From contig NZ_JAHZST010000020.1 in assembly GCF_019457885.1 (NCBI RefSeq), positions 18,037 to 82,036 on the forward strand: 64,000 bases of DNA, given 5' to 3'. Positions 25,684 to 34,681 of this stretch are shown here, one piece after another. This DNA comes from Shewanella nanhaiensis. Its GTDB lineage: Bacteria > Pseudomonadota > Gammaproteobacteria > Enterobacterales > Shewanellaceae. How positions within the stretch are numbered: the first letter of the stretch is position 1; the number at the start of each line of letters is the position of its first letter. The notes under the pieces are model-generated. The model worked only from the letters and a program-made list of their open reading frames with translations. It made no database searches and was not told where the DNA came from. A program made the position numbers and the translations under genes.

Positions 25684-28600
25684 ATGCAAACAGGTATTTA
25701 TGAGCAGCTTATAACGAAAGTTATCAACAATAAGTTGGATAAAGATAAATTCTTTATTTCAGAGAGAAATATGGATACAGCAGAGCAGACGCTTTGGCTA
25801 ACTCGTGCATTAGTTCATGTTTTTCATCTAGCTATCTCAGAATCAAAAAATACCAAAGACTCTCCATTAACCCAGATAGAACTAGCAAACAAGTTAATCT
25901 ATTGGCTTCAAGAAAGAGTCGATAATCTTGATTTATCCGATTTCACAATAGCCCAACCAGCAAAACTGCTTACGGCAATTTTCGATAAGCATGATCCTAT
26001 AGCAGCTAAATTGTCCTCACATATAGACAAAATAACTCCTCTTACAGGCCTCACGCAAAGCGAGTTATTCTGCGGTAGTAATCAAGGGATCTCACTAGAA
26101 AGTGAAATTAAGCGTGAAATTCTATCCTCTAATAGAATCTGTTGGATCGTTTCATTCATCAAATGGACTGGTCTTAGAATTTTTATGGATGAACTTCGAA
26201 CCTTTACCAGCAATAACAAACACAAATTTCAAATTATTACGACATCCTATATGGGGGCAACGGATCTAAAAGCCGTTCAGTGGCTGGCCCAACTACCTAA
26301 CACCGAAGTAAAGTTAAGCTATAACCATAACCAGGAACGACTGCATGCTAAATCTTACCTATTTATGCGAGATTCAGGGTTTCATACTGGCTATATAGGT
26401 TCATCAAACCTCTCACGTTCGGCCCTAACCAATGGATTAGAGTGGAATTTGAAGATAACCAATCAAGAAATTCCACATATCATTGAGAAAACATTCAGTA
26501 CATTCGAGACATACTGGCAGCAACCAGAATTTGAAATATTTGATGGTTCAGAAAAAGCGAATAGTAAATTAAAGCATTCGCTTAGTGCAGGCAGTGGTGA
26601 TAAAGAACACTCCAATACGGTATTTTTCGATTTAACGCCTCATCAACATCAAATTGAAATTCTAGACAGACTAGATGCTGAGCGGAATATACATGATAGA
26701 AATAGAAACCTAATAGTAGCCGCTACAGGTACTGGAAAAACTCTGATATCAGCTTTTGACTTTAAACGTTTCTATCTAAAGAACCCTATAGCAAAAATTC
26801 TGTTTATTGCACACAGAGAAGAAATATTAGTACAAGCAATAGAAAGCTTTAGAGCTGTACTAAAAAAATCGAATTTTGGTGAGTTGTGGGTAGGACAACA
26901 TAAACCAGATTCATATAATCAACTTTTTGCATCAATTCAAAGTTTTAATAATCAACTAGACAATATAAACCTCAGTTCAGATTATTATGATTTCATTGTT
27001 ATCGATGAAGTCCATCATGTATCAGCAGATAGTTACCGAAAATTCATCAATCACTTTTCACCAAAAATATTATTGGGGCTTACCGCCACACCTGAGCGTC
27101 ATGATGGTAAAAATATATTAGATGATTTTGGGGGAATAATAGCAGCTGAACTCAGATTACCTGAGGCTATAAATCTAAGGCATTTATGTCCTTTCCAATA
27201 TTTCGGTATTGATGATAATACCGATCTAAGACAGGTAAAATGGGAAAATGGTCGTTATAACCCAAGCGAACTAACTCAACTCTATACCCAAAATGATCAA
27301 CGGCTACAGAAAATACTGCAGAATATCGAAGAACTTGTAGCAAAACCATTAGAAATGCGAGCTTTAGCCTTTTGTGTCAACCAAGAACATGCTCGATATA
27401 TGGCTGAAAAATTTTCCCTTAAAGGAATACCAAGTGCAGTACTTACTAGTCAAAACTCTTCCGAAAGACATTCAGTAAGACAAGCTTTGCAACGAGGGGA
27501 TATAAACATCCTTTGTGTTATTGATATATTCAATGAAGGCGTCGATATCCCAGAAATAGATACTCTTCTATTTTTACGTCCAACAGAGAGTTTAACGATA
27601 TTCTTGCAGCAGTTAGGACGTGGCTTGCGTCATCACGATGATAAAGAATGTGTCACGGTGTTGGATTTTGTTGGCAATGCGAGAGCAGAATATGATTTTT
27701 CACAAAAGTTCAGAGCATTGATAGGAAAAACTCATACATCCATAAGCAAAGAAATTGAACACGGCTTTCCCCATCTTCCACTTGGTTGTCATATTGAACT
27801 ACAGAAAAAAACCAAAGAGATAATCTTAGAAAATATTAAGAAAGCAGTATTAAATCAACAAAAACTAAAATCATATCTTCAAAATTTTCAGCATCATACA
27901 ACTCAAAAACTGACTTTGAGTAACTTTTTAAAGTTCTACTCCAATATTCAGCTGCTTGATATTTATAAGAATAAACCTAAAAAAGGAGGAGGTTGGACTC
28001 GTCTGTTAAGCGATCTAAAACTAATTGAAAAAGTAAACCAAACCCCAATAGCTGAAAATTACCACAAAGCAATTAGCAATAGTTTAATGAGATGTGATGC
28101 CCGAACTTACCTAAAGTTTATACGCTCGCTAGCAATGAATGACTTCACATGGATTGATAATGGCGATCCAATAGAGCAAAAAATGGCATTAATGTGCCAC
28201 TATGACTTTTGGAACTGTTCTGGTAGCAAGCTAGATTTCGACTCTTTATCTGAAAGCTTAGCCGCACTTGCTCATCCTGAATACCAATGTGAGTTAATAC
28301 AAGTTATCAATTATTTACTTGATACTAACGACACTCAAGTTCAGAAATTTGAAACAGACTTCCCTTGTCCATTACAGCTCAATGCTCGTTATACTCGAGA
28401 GCAAATTATTGCAGGGTTAGGCGGTTCAAGCTTTGAAAAACAAGCTGTTAGCCGTGAAGGAGTATTCAACTTAATAGATCTCAACGTAGAGCTATTATTT
28501 GTCACATTACAAAAATCAGATCAACATTTTTCACCTACTACGCGCTATCACGATTATGCGATGAGCCCTACACACTTTCACTGGCAATCTCAAAACTCAT

Positions 28601-28842
28601 CAAAGCCGGAAAGTGGCAAAGGATTAACCTATATTCAGCATAAAGAGATAGGTAAAAGGCTTATGTTATGGGTACGAGAATCCAATAAAGACGAAAATGG
28701 AAATACCATGGGGTTTGTGAACTTAGGTTGGGTAAACTTTATTGAAACAAGTGGCTCTCAACCTATGAATATTACTTGGGAACTACATGAGCCTATGCCC
28801 AGTTATCTATGGAAAGATGCTGCAAAATTAGCAAATAGTTAA
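25684..28842 (+). CDS. PLD-like nuclease / SF2 helicase / DUF3427 protein
   Basis: 1052 aa from the ATG at 25684; a TTG four codons earlier (25672) is an alternative. No strong ribosome-binding site decides. N-terminal phospholipase-D-like (HKD) domain with LHAKSYLF (His221, Lys223) and GYIGSSNLS. The SF2 helicase core has ATGTGKT (347-353), DEVH (441-444), TATP (467-470), and motif VI QQLGRGLR. The C-terminal third resembles DUF3427. Proteins with this layout occur as single genes in variable islands and are suspected to act in phage or plasmid defence or repair; no function is proven here. It has visibly higher A+T than neighbours and no adjacent partner gene, which suggests horizontal acquisition. 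Confidence 0.88.
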   Translation: MQTGIYEQLITKVINNKLDKDKFFISERNMDTAEQTLWLTRALVHVFHLAISESKNTKDSPLTQIELANKLIYWLQERVDNLDLSDFTIAQPAKLLTAIFDKHDPIAAKLSSHIDKITPLTGLTQSELFCGSNQGISLESEIKREILSSNRICWIVSFIKWTGLRIFMDELRTFTSNNKHKFQIITTSYMGATDLKAVQWLAQLPNTEVKLSYNHNQERLHAKSYLFMRDSGFHTGYIGSSNLSRSALTNGLEWNLKITNQEIPHIIEKTFSTFETYWQQPEFEIFDGSEKANSKLKHSLSAGSGDKEHSNTVFFDLTPHQHQIEILDRLDAERNIHDRNRNLIVAATGTGKTLISAFDFKRFYLKNPIAKILFIAHREEILVQAIESFRAVLKKSNFGELWVGQHKPDSYNQLFASIQSFNNQLDNINLSSDYYDFIVIDEVHHVSADSYRKFINHFSPKILLGLTATPERHDGKNILDDFGGIIAAELRLPEAINLRHLCPFQYFGIDDNTDLRQVKWENGRYNPSELTQLYTQNDQRLQKILQNIEELVAKPLEMRALAFCVNQEHARYMAEKFSLKGIPSAVLTSQNSSERHSVRQALQRGDINILCVIDIFNEGVDIPEIDTLLFLRPTESLTIFLQQLGRGLRHHDDKECVTVLDFVGNARAEYDFSQKFRALIGKTHTSISKEIEHGFPHLPLGCHIELQKKTKEIILENIKKAVLNQQKLKSYLQNFQHHTTQKLTLSNFLKFYSNIQLLDIYKNKPKKGGGWTRLLSDLKLIEKVNQTPIAENYHKAISNSLMRCDARTYLKFIRSLAMNDFTWIDNGDPIEQKMALMCHYDFWNCSGSKLDFDSLSESLAALAHPEYQCELIQVINYLLDTNDTQVQKFETDFPCPLQLNARYTREQIIAGLGGSSFEKQAVSREGVFNLIDLNVELLFVTLQKSDQHFSPTTRYHDYAMSPTHFHWQSQNSSKPESGKGLTYIQHKEIGKRLMLWVRESNKDENGNTMGFVNLGWVNFIETSGSQPMNITWELHEPMPSYLWKDAAKLANS

Positions 28843-28847
28843 AACCT

Positions 28848-29035
28848 AAATCGAAGAAACACACAGTTTTTTTAGAGATAAGGTGTAGATGCAGCTATGA
28901 CCTTCCAAAGCAGGGATGCTTTGGTAGAGCTTACAGGGATTGTACTAGCGGCGTGTCATAGAAGCATCTACACATAAAGCCTGCTGCAAGCAATAAACAT
29001 CAATGAAATTATGCTTAACTATTAACCCAGCCAAT
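28848..29035 (-). repeat. Structured interspersed repeat, copy 4 (reverse orientation)
   Basis: Outer stem GTGTAGATGC / GCATCTACAC (28883-28892, 28964-28973), inner stem CTATGAC / GTCATAG (28895-28901, 28955-28961), hairpin CCAAAGCAGGGATGCTTTGG (28905-28924). All three stems are perfect although their sequences differ from copies 1 and 3. The conserved arm GCCTGCTGCAAGC lies on the right, showing the reverse orientation. Confidence 0.8.
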
Positions 29036-29135
29036 ATAAGAAATATCCAAGAATAAAAACCTAACTTGAAAAGTTACTTATGTGACTTGTTAACCAACAA
29101 GTCACTAAAAAAATTGGTTAATTAATGAAGGTTTG

Positions 29136-29324
29136 ATGTTAGCGATTGAGTACTTCCAACAAAATGCTTTAGATCCTATTGAGTGTTTAGAAGCCCATAA
29201 AGAGCAAAATACCAACAATAACGAACTAACCCAACATTGGCTTACGGCACAAGCTGAAGCTAACAAACCACTAATCGGTCATCAAAAATACAACAACTCA
29301 ATGATCTGTCTAGAGATAACCTAA
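29136..29324 (+). CDS. Hypothetical small protein (possible gene fragment)
   Basis: 62 aa starting MLAIEYFQQNALDPIECLEA, with GAAGG 4 nt before the ATG at 29136, so translation is plausible. Not recognised. The segment NALDPIECLEAHKEQ loosely resembles the N-terminal helix of amidase-signature proteins, so it may be a remnant of a longer gene. It sits between repeat copies 4 and 5, and its stop is at the edge of copy 5. Confidence 0.35.
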   Translation: MLAIEYFQQNALDPIECLEAHKEQNTNNNELTQHWLTAQAEANKPLIGHQKYNNSMICLEIT

Positions 29325-29719
29325 ATCGAAGAAACACCACTTAGATTTACCACCAAGCAAAGTGAGTTTTAGAGAAATAAAGCTACCCACCACAGACAAC
29401 ACAGAGAAAAGCAAAACAAAAATAAAAAAGCCAAATCGAAGAATAGACCTCTGGCTTATCAACCTGTGTAGATACGGCTGCGAGCTTCGATGACAAGGCC
29501 GATAATGTTCCCTTCATTATTCGGCATTTCCTACTATCCCTGTAGGTCAGATTTCATCGCAGAGCCTATAGGGATATATTTACGGCGTCTCGCAGAAGCA
29601 TCTACACATGGCCCCGCTGGAGGCAATAAACACCAATAAAGCTTTGCTTACCAAGAATCAATCAAATATCAAAAATGTAGTGGAACACTCAAAGCGATGA
29701 AACAGCTTCATCGATAAAG
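29325..29719 (-). repeat. Structured interspersed repeat, copy 5 (reverse orientation)
   Basis: Outer stem GTGTAGAT / ATCTACAC (29466-29473, 29600-29607), inner stem CTGCGAG / CTCGCAG (29478-29484, 29589-29595). The apical part is expanded with GCCGATAATG paired to CATTATTCGGC around loop TTCCCTT (29498-29525) and CCTAC-TATCCCT-GTAGG (29530-29546). The arm GCCCCGCTGGAGGC follows at about 29612-29625. No gene is seen in this 395 bp gap. Confidence 0.8.
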
Positions 29720-30901
29720 CTACCTCACCTTGTTAACCAACAAGTCACTAAACAAATTGGTTTCAACCAACTCCCACTCATCACACTTGTTAAACGCGGC
29801 ATACTCATCAACCGCTAACCTAAACGTAGCGATAAACTCCTCAAGTTCAGAGCTAGTTGCGCTAGTGCTAAAAGCGCCCTCCTCTATGGTGAGTTTCTGC
29901 AATAAAAGCACACCTTGCTTTCGCTCTGCCTTAACATCGACTCGACCAATAAAGCGATCTCGCCAGAGTATTGGTAATGAGTAATAACCAAATTGCCGCT
30001 TGGCAGCGGGTACGTAAACCTCTATTTGATAATTGAAGCCAAATAGCTGATTTAGTCGCTGCCTTTGGATCACTAAGTTATCGAAGGGGTTTAGCAGCCA
30101 AACACTATCTGGTACCGAAGTTAATGTTTGTTGCTGGGGCAAATAGAAGTACTCTAATCCTGACTCAGTAAAGCGGGCTACTTCGCCTGCTAAACACAGC
30201 TCATTAAGGGTTTTTATTAGGCTAGGTTTAATCTTTTTACGCAGATAAACCATCTGCTGCACTGTGCCGAAACCATGGGCGGTTAAATAACGATAGATGA
30301 GGTAGCGGGAAAATTCAGTGTCATCGGGCAGCTGCATATTAATATGAGAGGGTAAAACCCGCTCGGTCAGATCATAAACCTTTTGAAACTTATCCCGCTG
30401 CAACACCATAAGATCGCCATGCATAAACAACTGCTCTAACGCACGCTTAGCAGGTTTCCAATCCCACCAACCTGTAGTGGCAGTTTTTGAAGTATTGCCA
30501 AAATGGCTGGCTTTTAATGGTCCTTCAGCTGTAATTTTAGCTTTTACCTCCCGCAGCACCTTATGATCGGGTTCAAACCAGTGCTTACCGCCCTGCTTTA
30601 GTTGTTGTTTCTGCCACAGACTAAAACGGAAATCTTCAATTGGCAGATAAGCTGCGGCATGGGACCAATATTCAAATACCTCACTCTTGGCCATGGCAGA
30701 GTCCAACATCGATGTTTGATAGTCAGTAATTCGATTAAAGAGTACATGGTGGTGCGCACGTTCCACCACATTGATGGAGTCTATCTGCACATAACTCAAC
30801 TGCTCTACAGCTTTATTCACTGAATCAGCAGGTGTAAGCAAGCCCTGCTGCTGCAGATTGAGCTGTAGCCACTCATTCGCTGAATATGGACTCGACATCA
30901 T
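29720..30901 (-). CDS. ycaQ: YcaQ/AlkX-type DNA glycosylase (winged-helix, HTH_42 family)
   Basis: 393 aa (E. coli YcaQ 410 aa). The family is built of winged-helix units and removes alkylated or crosslinked bases; E. coli YcaQ excises interstrand-crosslink adducts. The QxD catalytic motif is visible as VQIDSINVVERAHHHVLF (Gln39, Asp41). Later conserved segments are VFEYWSHAAAYLPIEDFRF and LLNPFDNLVIQRQRL. A GAAGGGGA ribosome-binding site precedes tandem ATGs at 30901 and 30898; the second has the better spacing. It stands alone between repeat copies 5 and 6. Confidence 0.88.
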   Translation of the reverse strand: MMSSPYSANEWLQLNLQQQGLLTPADSVNKAVEQLSYVQIDSINVVERAHHHVLFNRITDYQTSMLDSAMAKSEVFEYWSHAAAYLPIEDFRFSLWQKQQLKQGGKHWFEPDHKVLREVKAKITAEGPLKASHFGNTSKTATTGWWDWKPAKRALEQLFMHGDLMVLQRDKFQKVYDLTERVLPSHINMQLPDDTEFSRYLIYRYLTAHGFGTVQQMVYLRKKIKPSLIKTLNELCLAGEVARFTESGLEYFYLPQQQTLTSVPDSVWLLNPFDNLVIQRQRLNQLFGFNYQIEVYVPAAKRQFGYYSLPILWRDRFIGRVDVKAERKQGVLLLQKLTIEEGAFSTSATSSELEEFIATFRLAVDEYAAFNKCDEWELVETNLFSDLLVNKVR

Positions 30902-31034
30902 TCCCCTTCAATAAATTAAAATTTATTGATATCAAAGTCGAAAAAGCACGACTTTAGAACACCAAAAAGCATCGGTCATCAAAATATAACCTTATGTAGA
31001 ATAAACTTAAACCTAAGATAATGTTTCAATACGT

Positions 31035-31573
31035 AATAGCTTTTTTACCACGGAGAAAACGGAAGTTTCAGAGAAAAGCAAAATCGAAGAAACAAACAGC
31101 TTTTTAAAGATAAGGTGTAGGTAGGAACGAGGGTCTCGAAAACATGGTGAGGTATTACGAAGTAATACTCTTCAAACGAGAGATAGGGATATCGAACTGG
31201 CCGTTTAACATGGACGTTATTGGTTTTCGTGAAGCGGCCATGGCAGAAAATGTTCCCTACATTTTTCTGCATTTCCTACTATCCATGTAAGTCAGATGGC
31301 TTCACAGCGTCCCGAGAGCTTACCTACACATGAGCCTGCTGCAAGCAATAAACATCAATAAAGCTATGGTTCCCAACTATCAATCAAGTACCAAAAAACC
31401 AAATGGGAATGAGATGGTAAAAACGATGATTAGCTTCATCGCCGAAACTAACACGCCTCGTTGGAGGCGGTAAACATCAATGAAGCCATGGTTCACAACT
31501 ATCGACCAAGTATTAAAATCCAAATAAGATGAGATAATAAAAACGATAATATAACTTCATCGCTGAAGCTAAA
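31035..31573 (-). repeat. Structured interspersed repeat, copy 6, with duplicated arm
   Basis: Outer stem GTGTAGGTA / TACCTACAC (31115-31123, 31321-31329), again compensatory. The interior contains GCAGAAAATGT-TCCCT-ACATTTTTCTGC (31243-31270) and GAGGTATTAC / GTAATACTC (31149-31171). The right arm is tandemly duplicated: about 31345-31450 repeats at about 31468-31573, both with AAACATCAAT and a CGATGA...TTCATCGC end. It fills the gap between ycaQ and the AGCS gene; 30902-31034 shows nothing. Confidence 0.75.
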
Positions 31574-32938
31574 TTACCTTTTGTTTAATCGAGCAAAGTA
31601 ATCATCTGCCGCCTCTTTCACCTTAGGTGCCAGCAATAACGCCGAGACCATAGTGGGTATCGCCATTAAGGCGTAGGCACCATCGATAATATTCACTATC
31701 TCATCTAAGGTCGCTGTCGCGGCAAACAAGATAGCCAGCAGAAAGAAGTACTGGTAATACTTCACTCGCTTGGCTCCAAACAGAAAACTAAAACATTGGC
31801 CGCCATAGAAGGCTTGGGTAAAGATGGTGCTGATACTAAAGAAGAACACACAGATGATCAGCAAATAAGGTCCCACTCCCGGCATGGTCGACTCAAAGGC
31901 TCTGGCAGATAGACTAACGCCGGATACATCTGTGGTCTGCCACACGCCAGAGATCAATATAATCATCGCAGTGGCGCTGCAAACCAGCAAGGTATCGATA
32001 GCAGGGCCCAACATGGCGACTAAGCCCTCTTTAACCGGCTCACTGGTTTTGGCACTGCCGTGTGCCATGACTTCGGTACCTATTCCAGCTTCATTAGAGA
32101 ACGCAGCGCGGCGGATGCCGATCAACATGGTGCCCAGTATGCCTCCACCCACAGAGTTGAGTGAGAAAGCTTGCTCCACAATTAAACTGAAATACCCAGG
32201 GATCTCCTCAATATGGGTGGCGATAACATAAAAAGCGCAGCTCATATAAAGCAGTATCATGGTCGGCACAACACTAGATGCCACGCTGGCGATCCGCTTT
32301 ATTCCCCCTAAGATCACGCTTGCCACGAGAAACATAACAACAATTCCCATGGAAAGATCTAGCCAAAAAGTGGGTTGCTCCTCACCATAAAAGCCCGGCT
32401 TGATGATCAGCCACTCTTTGAGAATTTGAACCAGCTGATTGGTATTAAACAGAGGGAAGTTACCCACTAAGCCAACCACACAGAAAAAGACCGCCAAGAA
32501 GTGCCACTTTTTCCCTAGGCCCTGAGTAATGATATACATGGGCCCACCCTGCACTTGGCCATTTTCATCTTTGCCCCGATACATAATGGCGAGAGTACAG
32601 GTAAAAAATTTGGTAGCCATACCAACAATGGCGCTGATCCACATCCAGAAAATAGCCCCAGGGCCGCCCACCACTATCGCCACCGCCACACTACCAATAT
32701 TGCCCATCCCCACTGTGCCCGCCATGGCACTGGAGAGTGCACCAGCATGGCTGATATGGCCGACAGCCCCCTCATCAGGATGTTTACCTCGGACAATGGC
32801 CACCGCATGACCCAGATATCTAAAAGGAATAAAACGAGAGTAGAGAATAAAGAAGAGCCCGCCACCCACTAAGAGCACCAACATATGTGGCCCCCAAGCA
32901 AGATTGGCAAAATCAGCTGAGATAGATGCTAACATCAT
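31574..32938 (-). CDS. Sodium:alanine/glycine symporter (AGCS family)
   Basis: 454 aa inner-membrane transporter with about ten transmembrane helices. The family signature appears around SAMAGTVGMGNIGSVAVAIVVGGPGAIFWMW (residues 70-100), and RRAAFSNEAGIGTEVMAHGSA near 280. These proteins import small neutral amino acids with sodium, consistent with a marine organism. Exact substrate unknown. A short membrane-anchored protein gene lies 199 bp upstream in the same direction. Confidence 0.93.
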   Translation of the reverse strand: MMLASISADFANLAWGPHMLVLLVGGGLFFILYSRFIPFRYLGHAVAIVRGKHPDEGAVGHISHAGALSSAMAGTVGMGNIGSVAVAIVVGGPGAIFWMWISAIVGMATKFFTCTLAIMYRGKDENGQVQGGPMYIITQGLGKKWHFLAVFFCVVGLVGNFPLFNTNQLVQILKEWLIIKPGFYGEEQPTFWLDLSMGIVVMFLVASVILGGIKRIASVASSVVPTMILLYMSCAFYVIATHIEEIPGYFSLIVEQAFSLNSVGGGILGTMLIGIRRAAFSNEAGIGTEVMAHGSAKTSEPVKEGLVAMLGPAIDTLLVCSATAMIILISGVWQTTDVSGVSLSARAFESTMPGVGPYLLIICVFFFSISTIFTQAFYGGQCFSFLFGAKRVKYYQYFFLLAILFAATATLDEIVNIIDGAYALMAIPTMVSALLLAPKVKEAADDYFARLNKR

Positions 32939-33136
32939 AGTTACCTAATGTAGCTTTATAAGATATAAACCCAAACTATAGATAAACAGATGAATTAACA
33001 AACAGTAAGTGGTTAGAGGAAGTCGGGATTAAAACAGAAATCAATCAAGAAGAGAGTGACTCTTATGGATACCAGCTTAAAACTTACTCCTGTGACAGGT
33101 TAAAATCACTACCCATTATCGTTTAGATCTTATCAT

Positions 33137-33268
33137 TTAACTCTTATCACTTAGATCTTGCTCAAGCTGAGCCACCTCTTCCGATGGCGTATCTAAATAC
33201 GCAGACAGGTCTTGGTAAGTTAACCAGATAGCGTAACAGATAATGGCATAACACAGGTTGCGGAACAT
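33137..33268 (-). CDS. Small putative membrane-anchored protein, 43 aa
   Basis: Not recognised. The frame reads MFRNLCYAIICYAIWLTYQD and continues to an acidic tail rich in Glu, Asp and Ser, 43 residues in all. A hydrophobic segment at residues 3-17 and an acidic cytoplasmic or periplasmic tail make it look like a genuine small membrane protein rather than a random frame. The ribosome-binding site is weak (GAG about 11 nt upstream). Its position upstream of the AGCS symporter suggests it may be co-transcribed with it. Confidence 0.5.
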   Translation of the reverse strand: MFRNLCYAIICYAIWLTYQDLSAYLDTPSEEVAQLEQDLSDKS

Positions 33269-33939
33269 AATAACGACTCATAATTTTACTCTGACACAGT
33301 AAATATAACTGACAAATTATGAAGAAAACACTGTCAATATCTCGCCGATTTTATTCATGTTTTTGCCATTATTGACCCTTTTTAAATATGTCAAAAACTC
33401 GCTAGAACGTCATTTTTTTGAACATTTTTTAAGCTAATTATTTGACTTAATCACAAGCATAAACTACTCGATCATTTTACGCTTTTAGCTCTTAAACCTC
33501 ACAGTTTAACTCTCTACTTAGCTTCTACTCCTTTAATAAAATATAAGTAAAAACTAAAATAAATAGATTGATAAACAGCAAGTTAAAAACCTTTCTTACT
33601 CCATCTATCAAGTCAAACAACAAGATAAGCTCATCCTTAATTAGCTAATCCAATCACCGCAAGTTATAAGATAGTGGCAAGTAAAGTGGTAAACCAATGC
33701 ATCACACTGTGGATTTAAGAGGCACAAGTTAAGGTAGCAGTGACTTTTAAAAAGTTTTAAAAAACTCTTTAACTATTCAAATTAAATCTAAACCGATCAC
33801 AATAAAGATCGGTAAATCTTCTATCATTCCCATTTTTGACACTTTTTGAGCACTTATCAATCAGTCGAATTAAAACTCGCTGTAAAAAACAGCAAATAGG
33901 AGTAGAATCCCCGCTTCTTTAAATACCAGTGCATTTTTG
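33269..33939. other. AT-rich non-coding gap
   Basis: About 670 bp with no credible gene, terminator or repeat recognised. The promoters of the 43-aa protein (minus) and of the LysE-type gene (plus) must lie here. Confidence 0.6.
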
Positions 33940-34581
33940 ATGATCGATCTCGCTCTACTCCCTCTCTATATCACAACCGTTATAGCGCTACTTTTGATCC
34001 CAGGCCCAGACATGTTGTTGATCGCCAGTTCAAGCCTTAGTTATGGCAAAAAAGTGGGCCTCTATGCCAGCCTTGGTAATGCTACCTCAGGATTACTGCT
34101 CACCCTGTTAGCAGCAATGGGAGTGTCGGCCTTAATTGCCATGAACCCAATGGCACTGCAACTTCTGCGCATATTAGGCGGCGCTTATCTATTAAAGATG
34201 GGCTGGGATTGCATGCGCGCTGGGCCTATTGATGCTCCAGAGGTGGCTCAGGACAATAATTTGGCCAAAATTCTCTATCGCCGCGCCGTATTCAGTAATC
34301 TGCTCAACCCTAAGGCTCTGCTGTTTTTTGTGCTGTTCCTACCCCAATTCGTGTCGGCAGAGTTAACGGCCAGCTCAGGCGAACAGATGTTGGCACTGGG
34401 TCTACTGCTAAATGTGATGGGATTACTGTTTAATCTTTTGCTGGTGGGCATGGTGGGTAGCTTAGGTAAACCGCTACTGAAAAATAAGAAGTTTAGAGCC
34501 AATCAAAACAAGTTTATGGGGCTGATCTTCTTCACCTTAGCCATCTGGTTACTGGCCTCTCAAGTACAGACCATGAGCTAA
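33940..34581 (+). CDS. LysE/RhtB-family amino-acid exporter
   Basis: 213 aa inner-membrane protein with six predicted helices. The N-terminal family motif is IPGPDMLLIASSSLSYGKKVG (residues about 20-40), and NLLNPKALLFFVLFLPQFV near 120 is the second conserved block. It exports amino acids or related metabolites; substrate unknown. The ATG at 33940 is preferred to the TTG just before it. No clear ribosome-binding site is visible. Confidence 0.92.
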   Translation: MIDLALLPLYITTVIALLLIPGPDMLLIASSSLSYGKKVGLYASLGNATSGLLLTLLAAMGVSALIAMNPMALQLLRILGGAYLLKMGWDCMRAGPIDAPEVAQDNNLAKILYRRAVFSNLLNPKALLFFVLFLPQFVSAELTASSGEQMLALGLLLNVMGLLFNLLLVGMVGSLGKPLLKNKKFRANQNKFMGLIFFTLAIWLLASQVQTMS

Positions 34582-34585
34582 TATA

Positions 34586-34609
34586 TAGGCAGAGCCAAAG
34601 GCCTGCCTA
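34586..34609 (+). terminator. Hairpin after the LysE-type gene
   Basis: TAGGCAG-A-GCC-AAA-GGC-CTGCCTA, four bp after the stop codon. It has no T tract, so termination efficiency is uncertain. Confidence 0.5.
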
Positions 34610-34681
34610 CTCCTCTCAATTCAACTTCCTTTTAATCATATCTCGCTAAACAATAGTGAACCGGCTCGGGTTTCATACATA

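Noticed and set aside
31045..31272. 75-codon minus-strand frame
   Set aside because: Entirely within repeat copy 6.
22488..31573. Integron attC sites as an explanation of the repeats between genes
   Set aside because: I saw no consistent RYYYAAC/GTTRRRY core pairs at repeat ends and no integrase gene; the genes also point both ways and have ordinary intergenic spacing.
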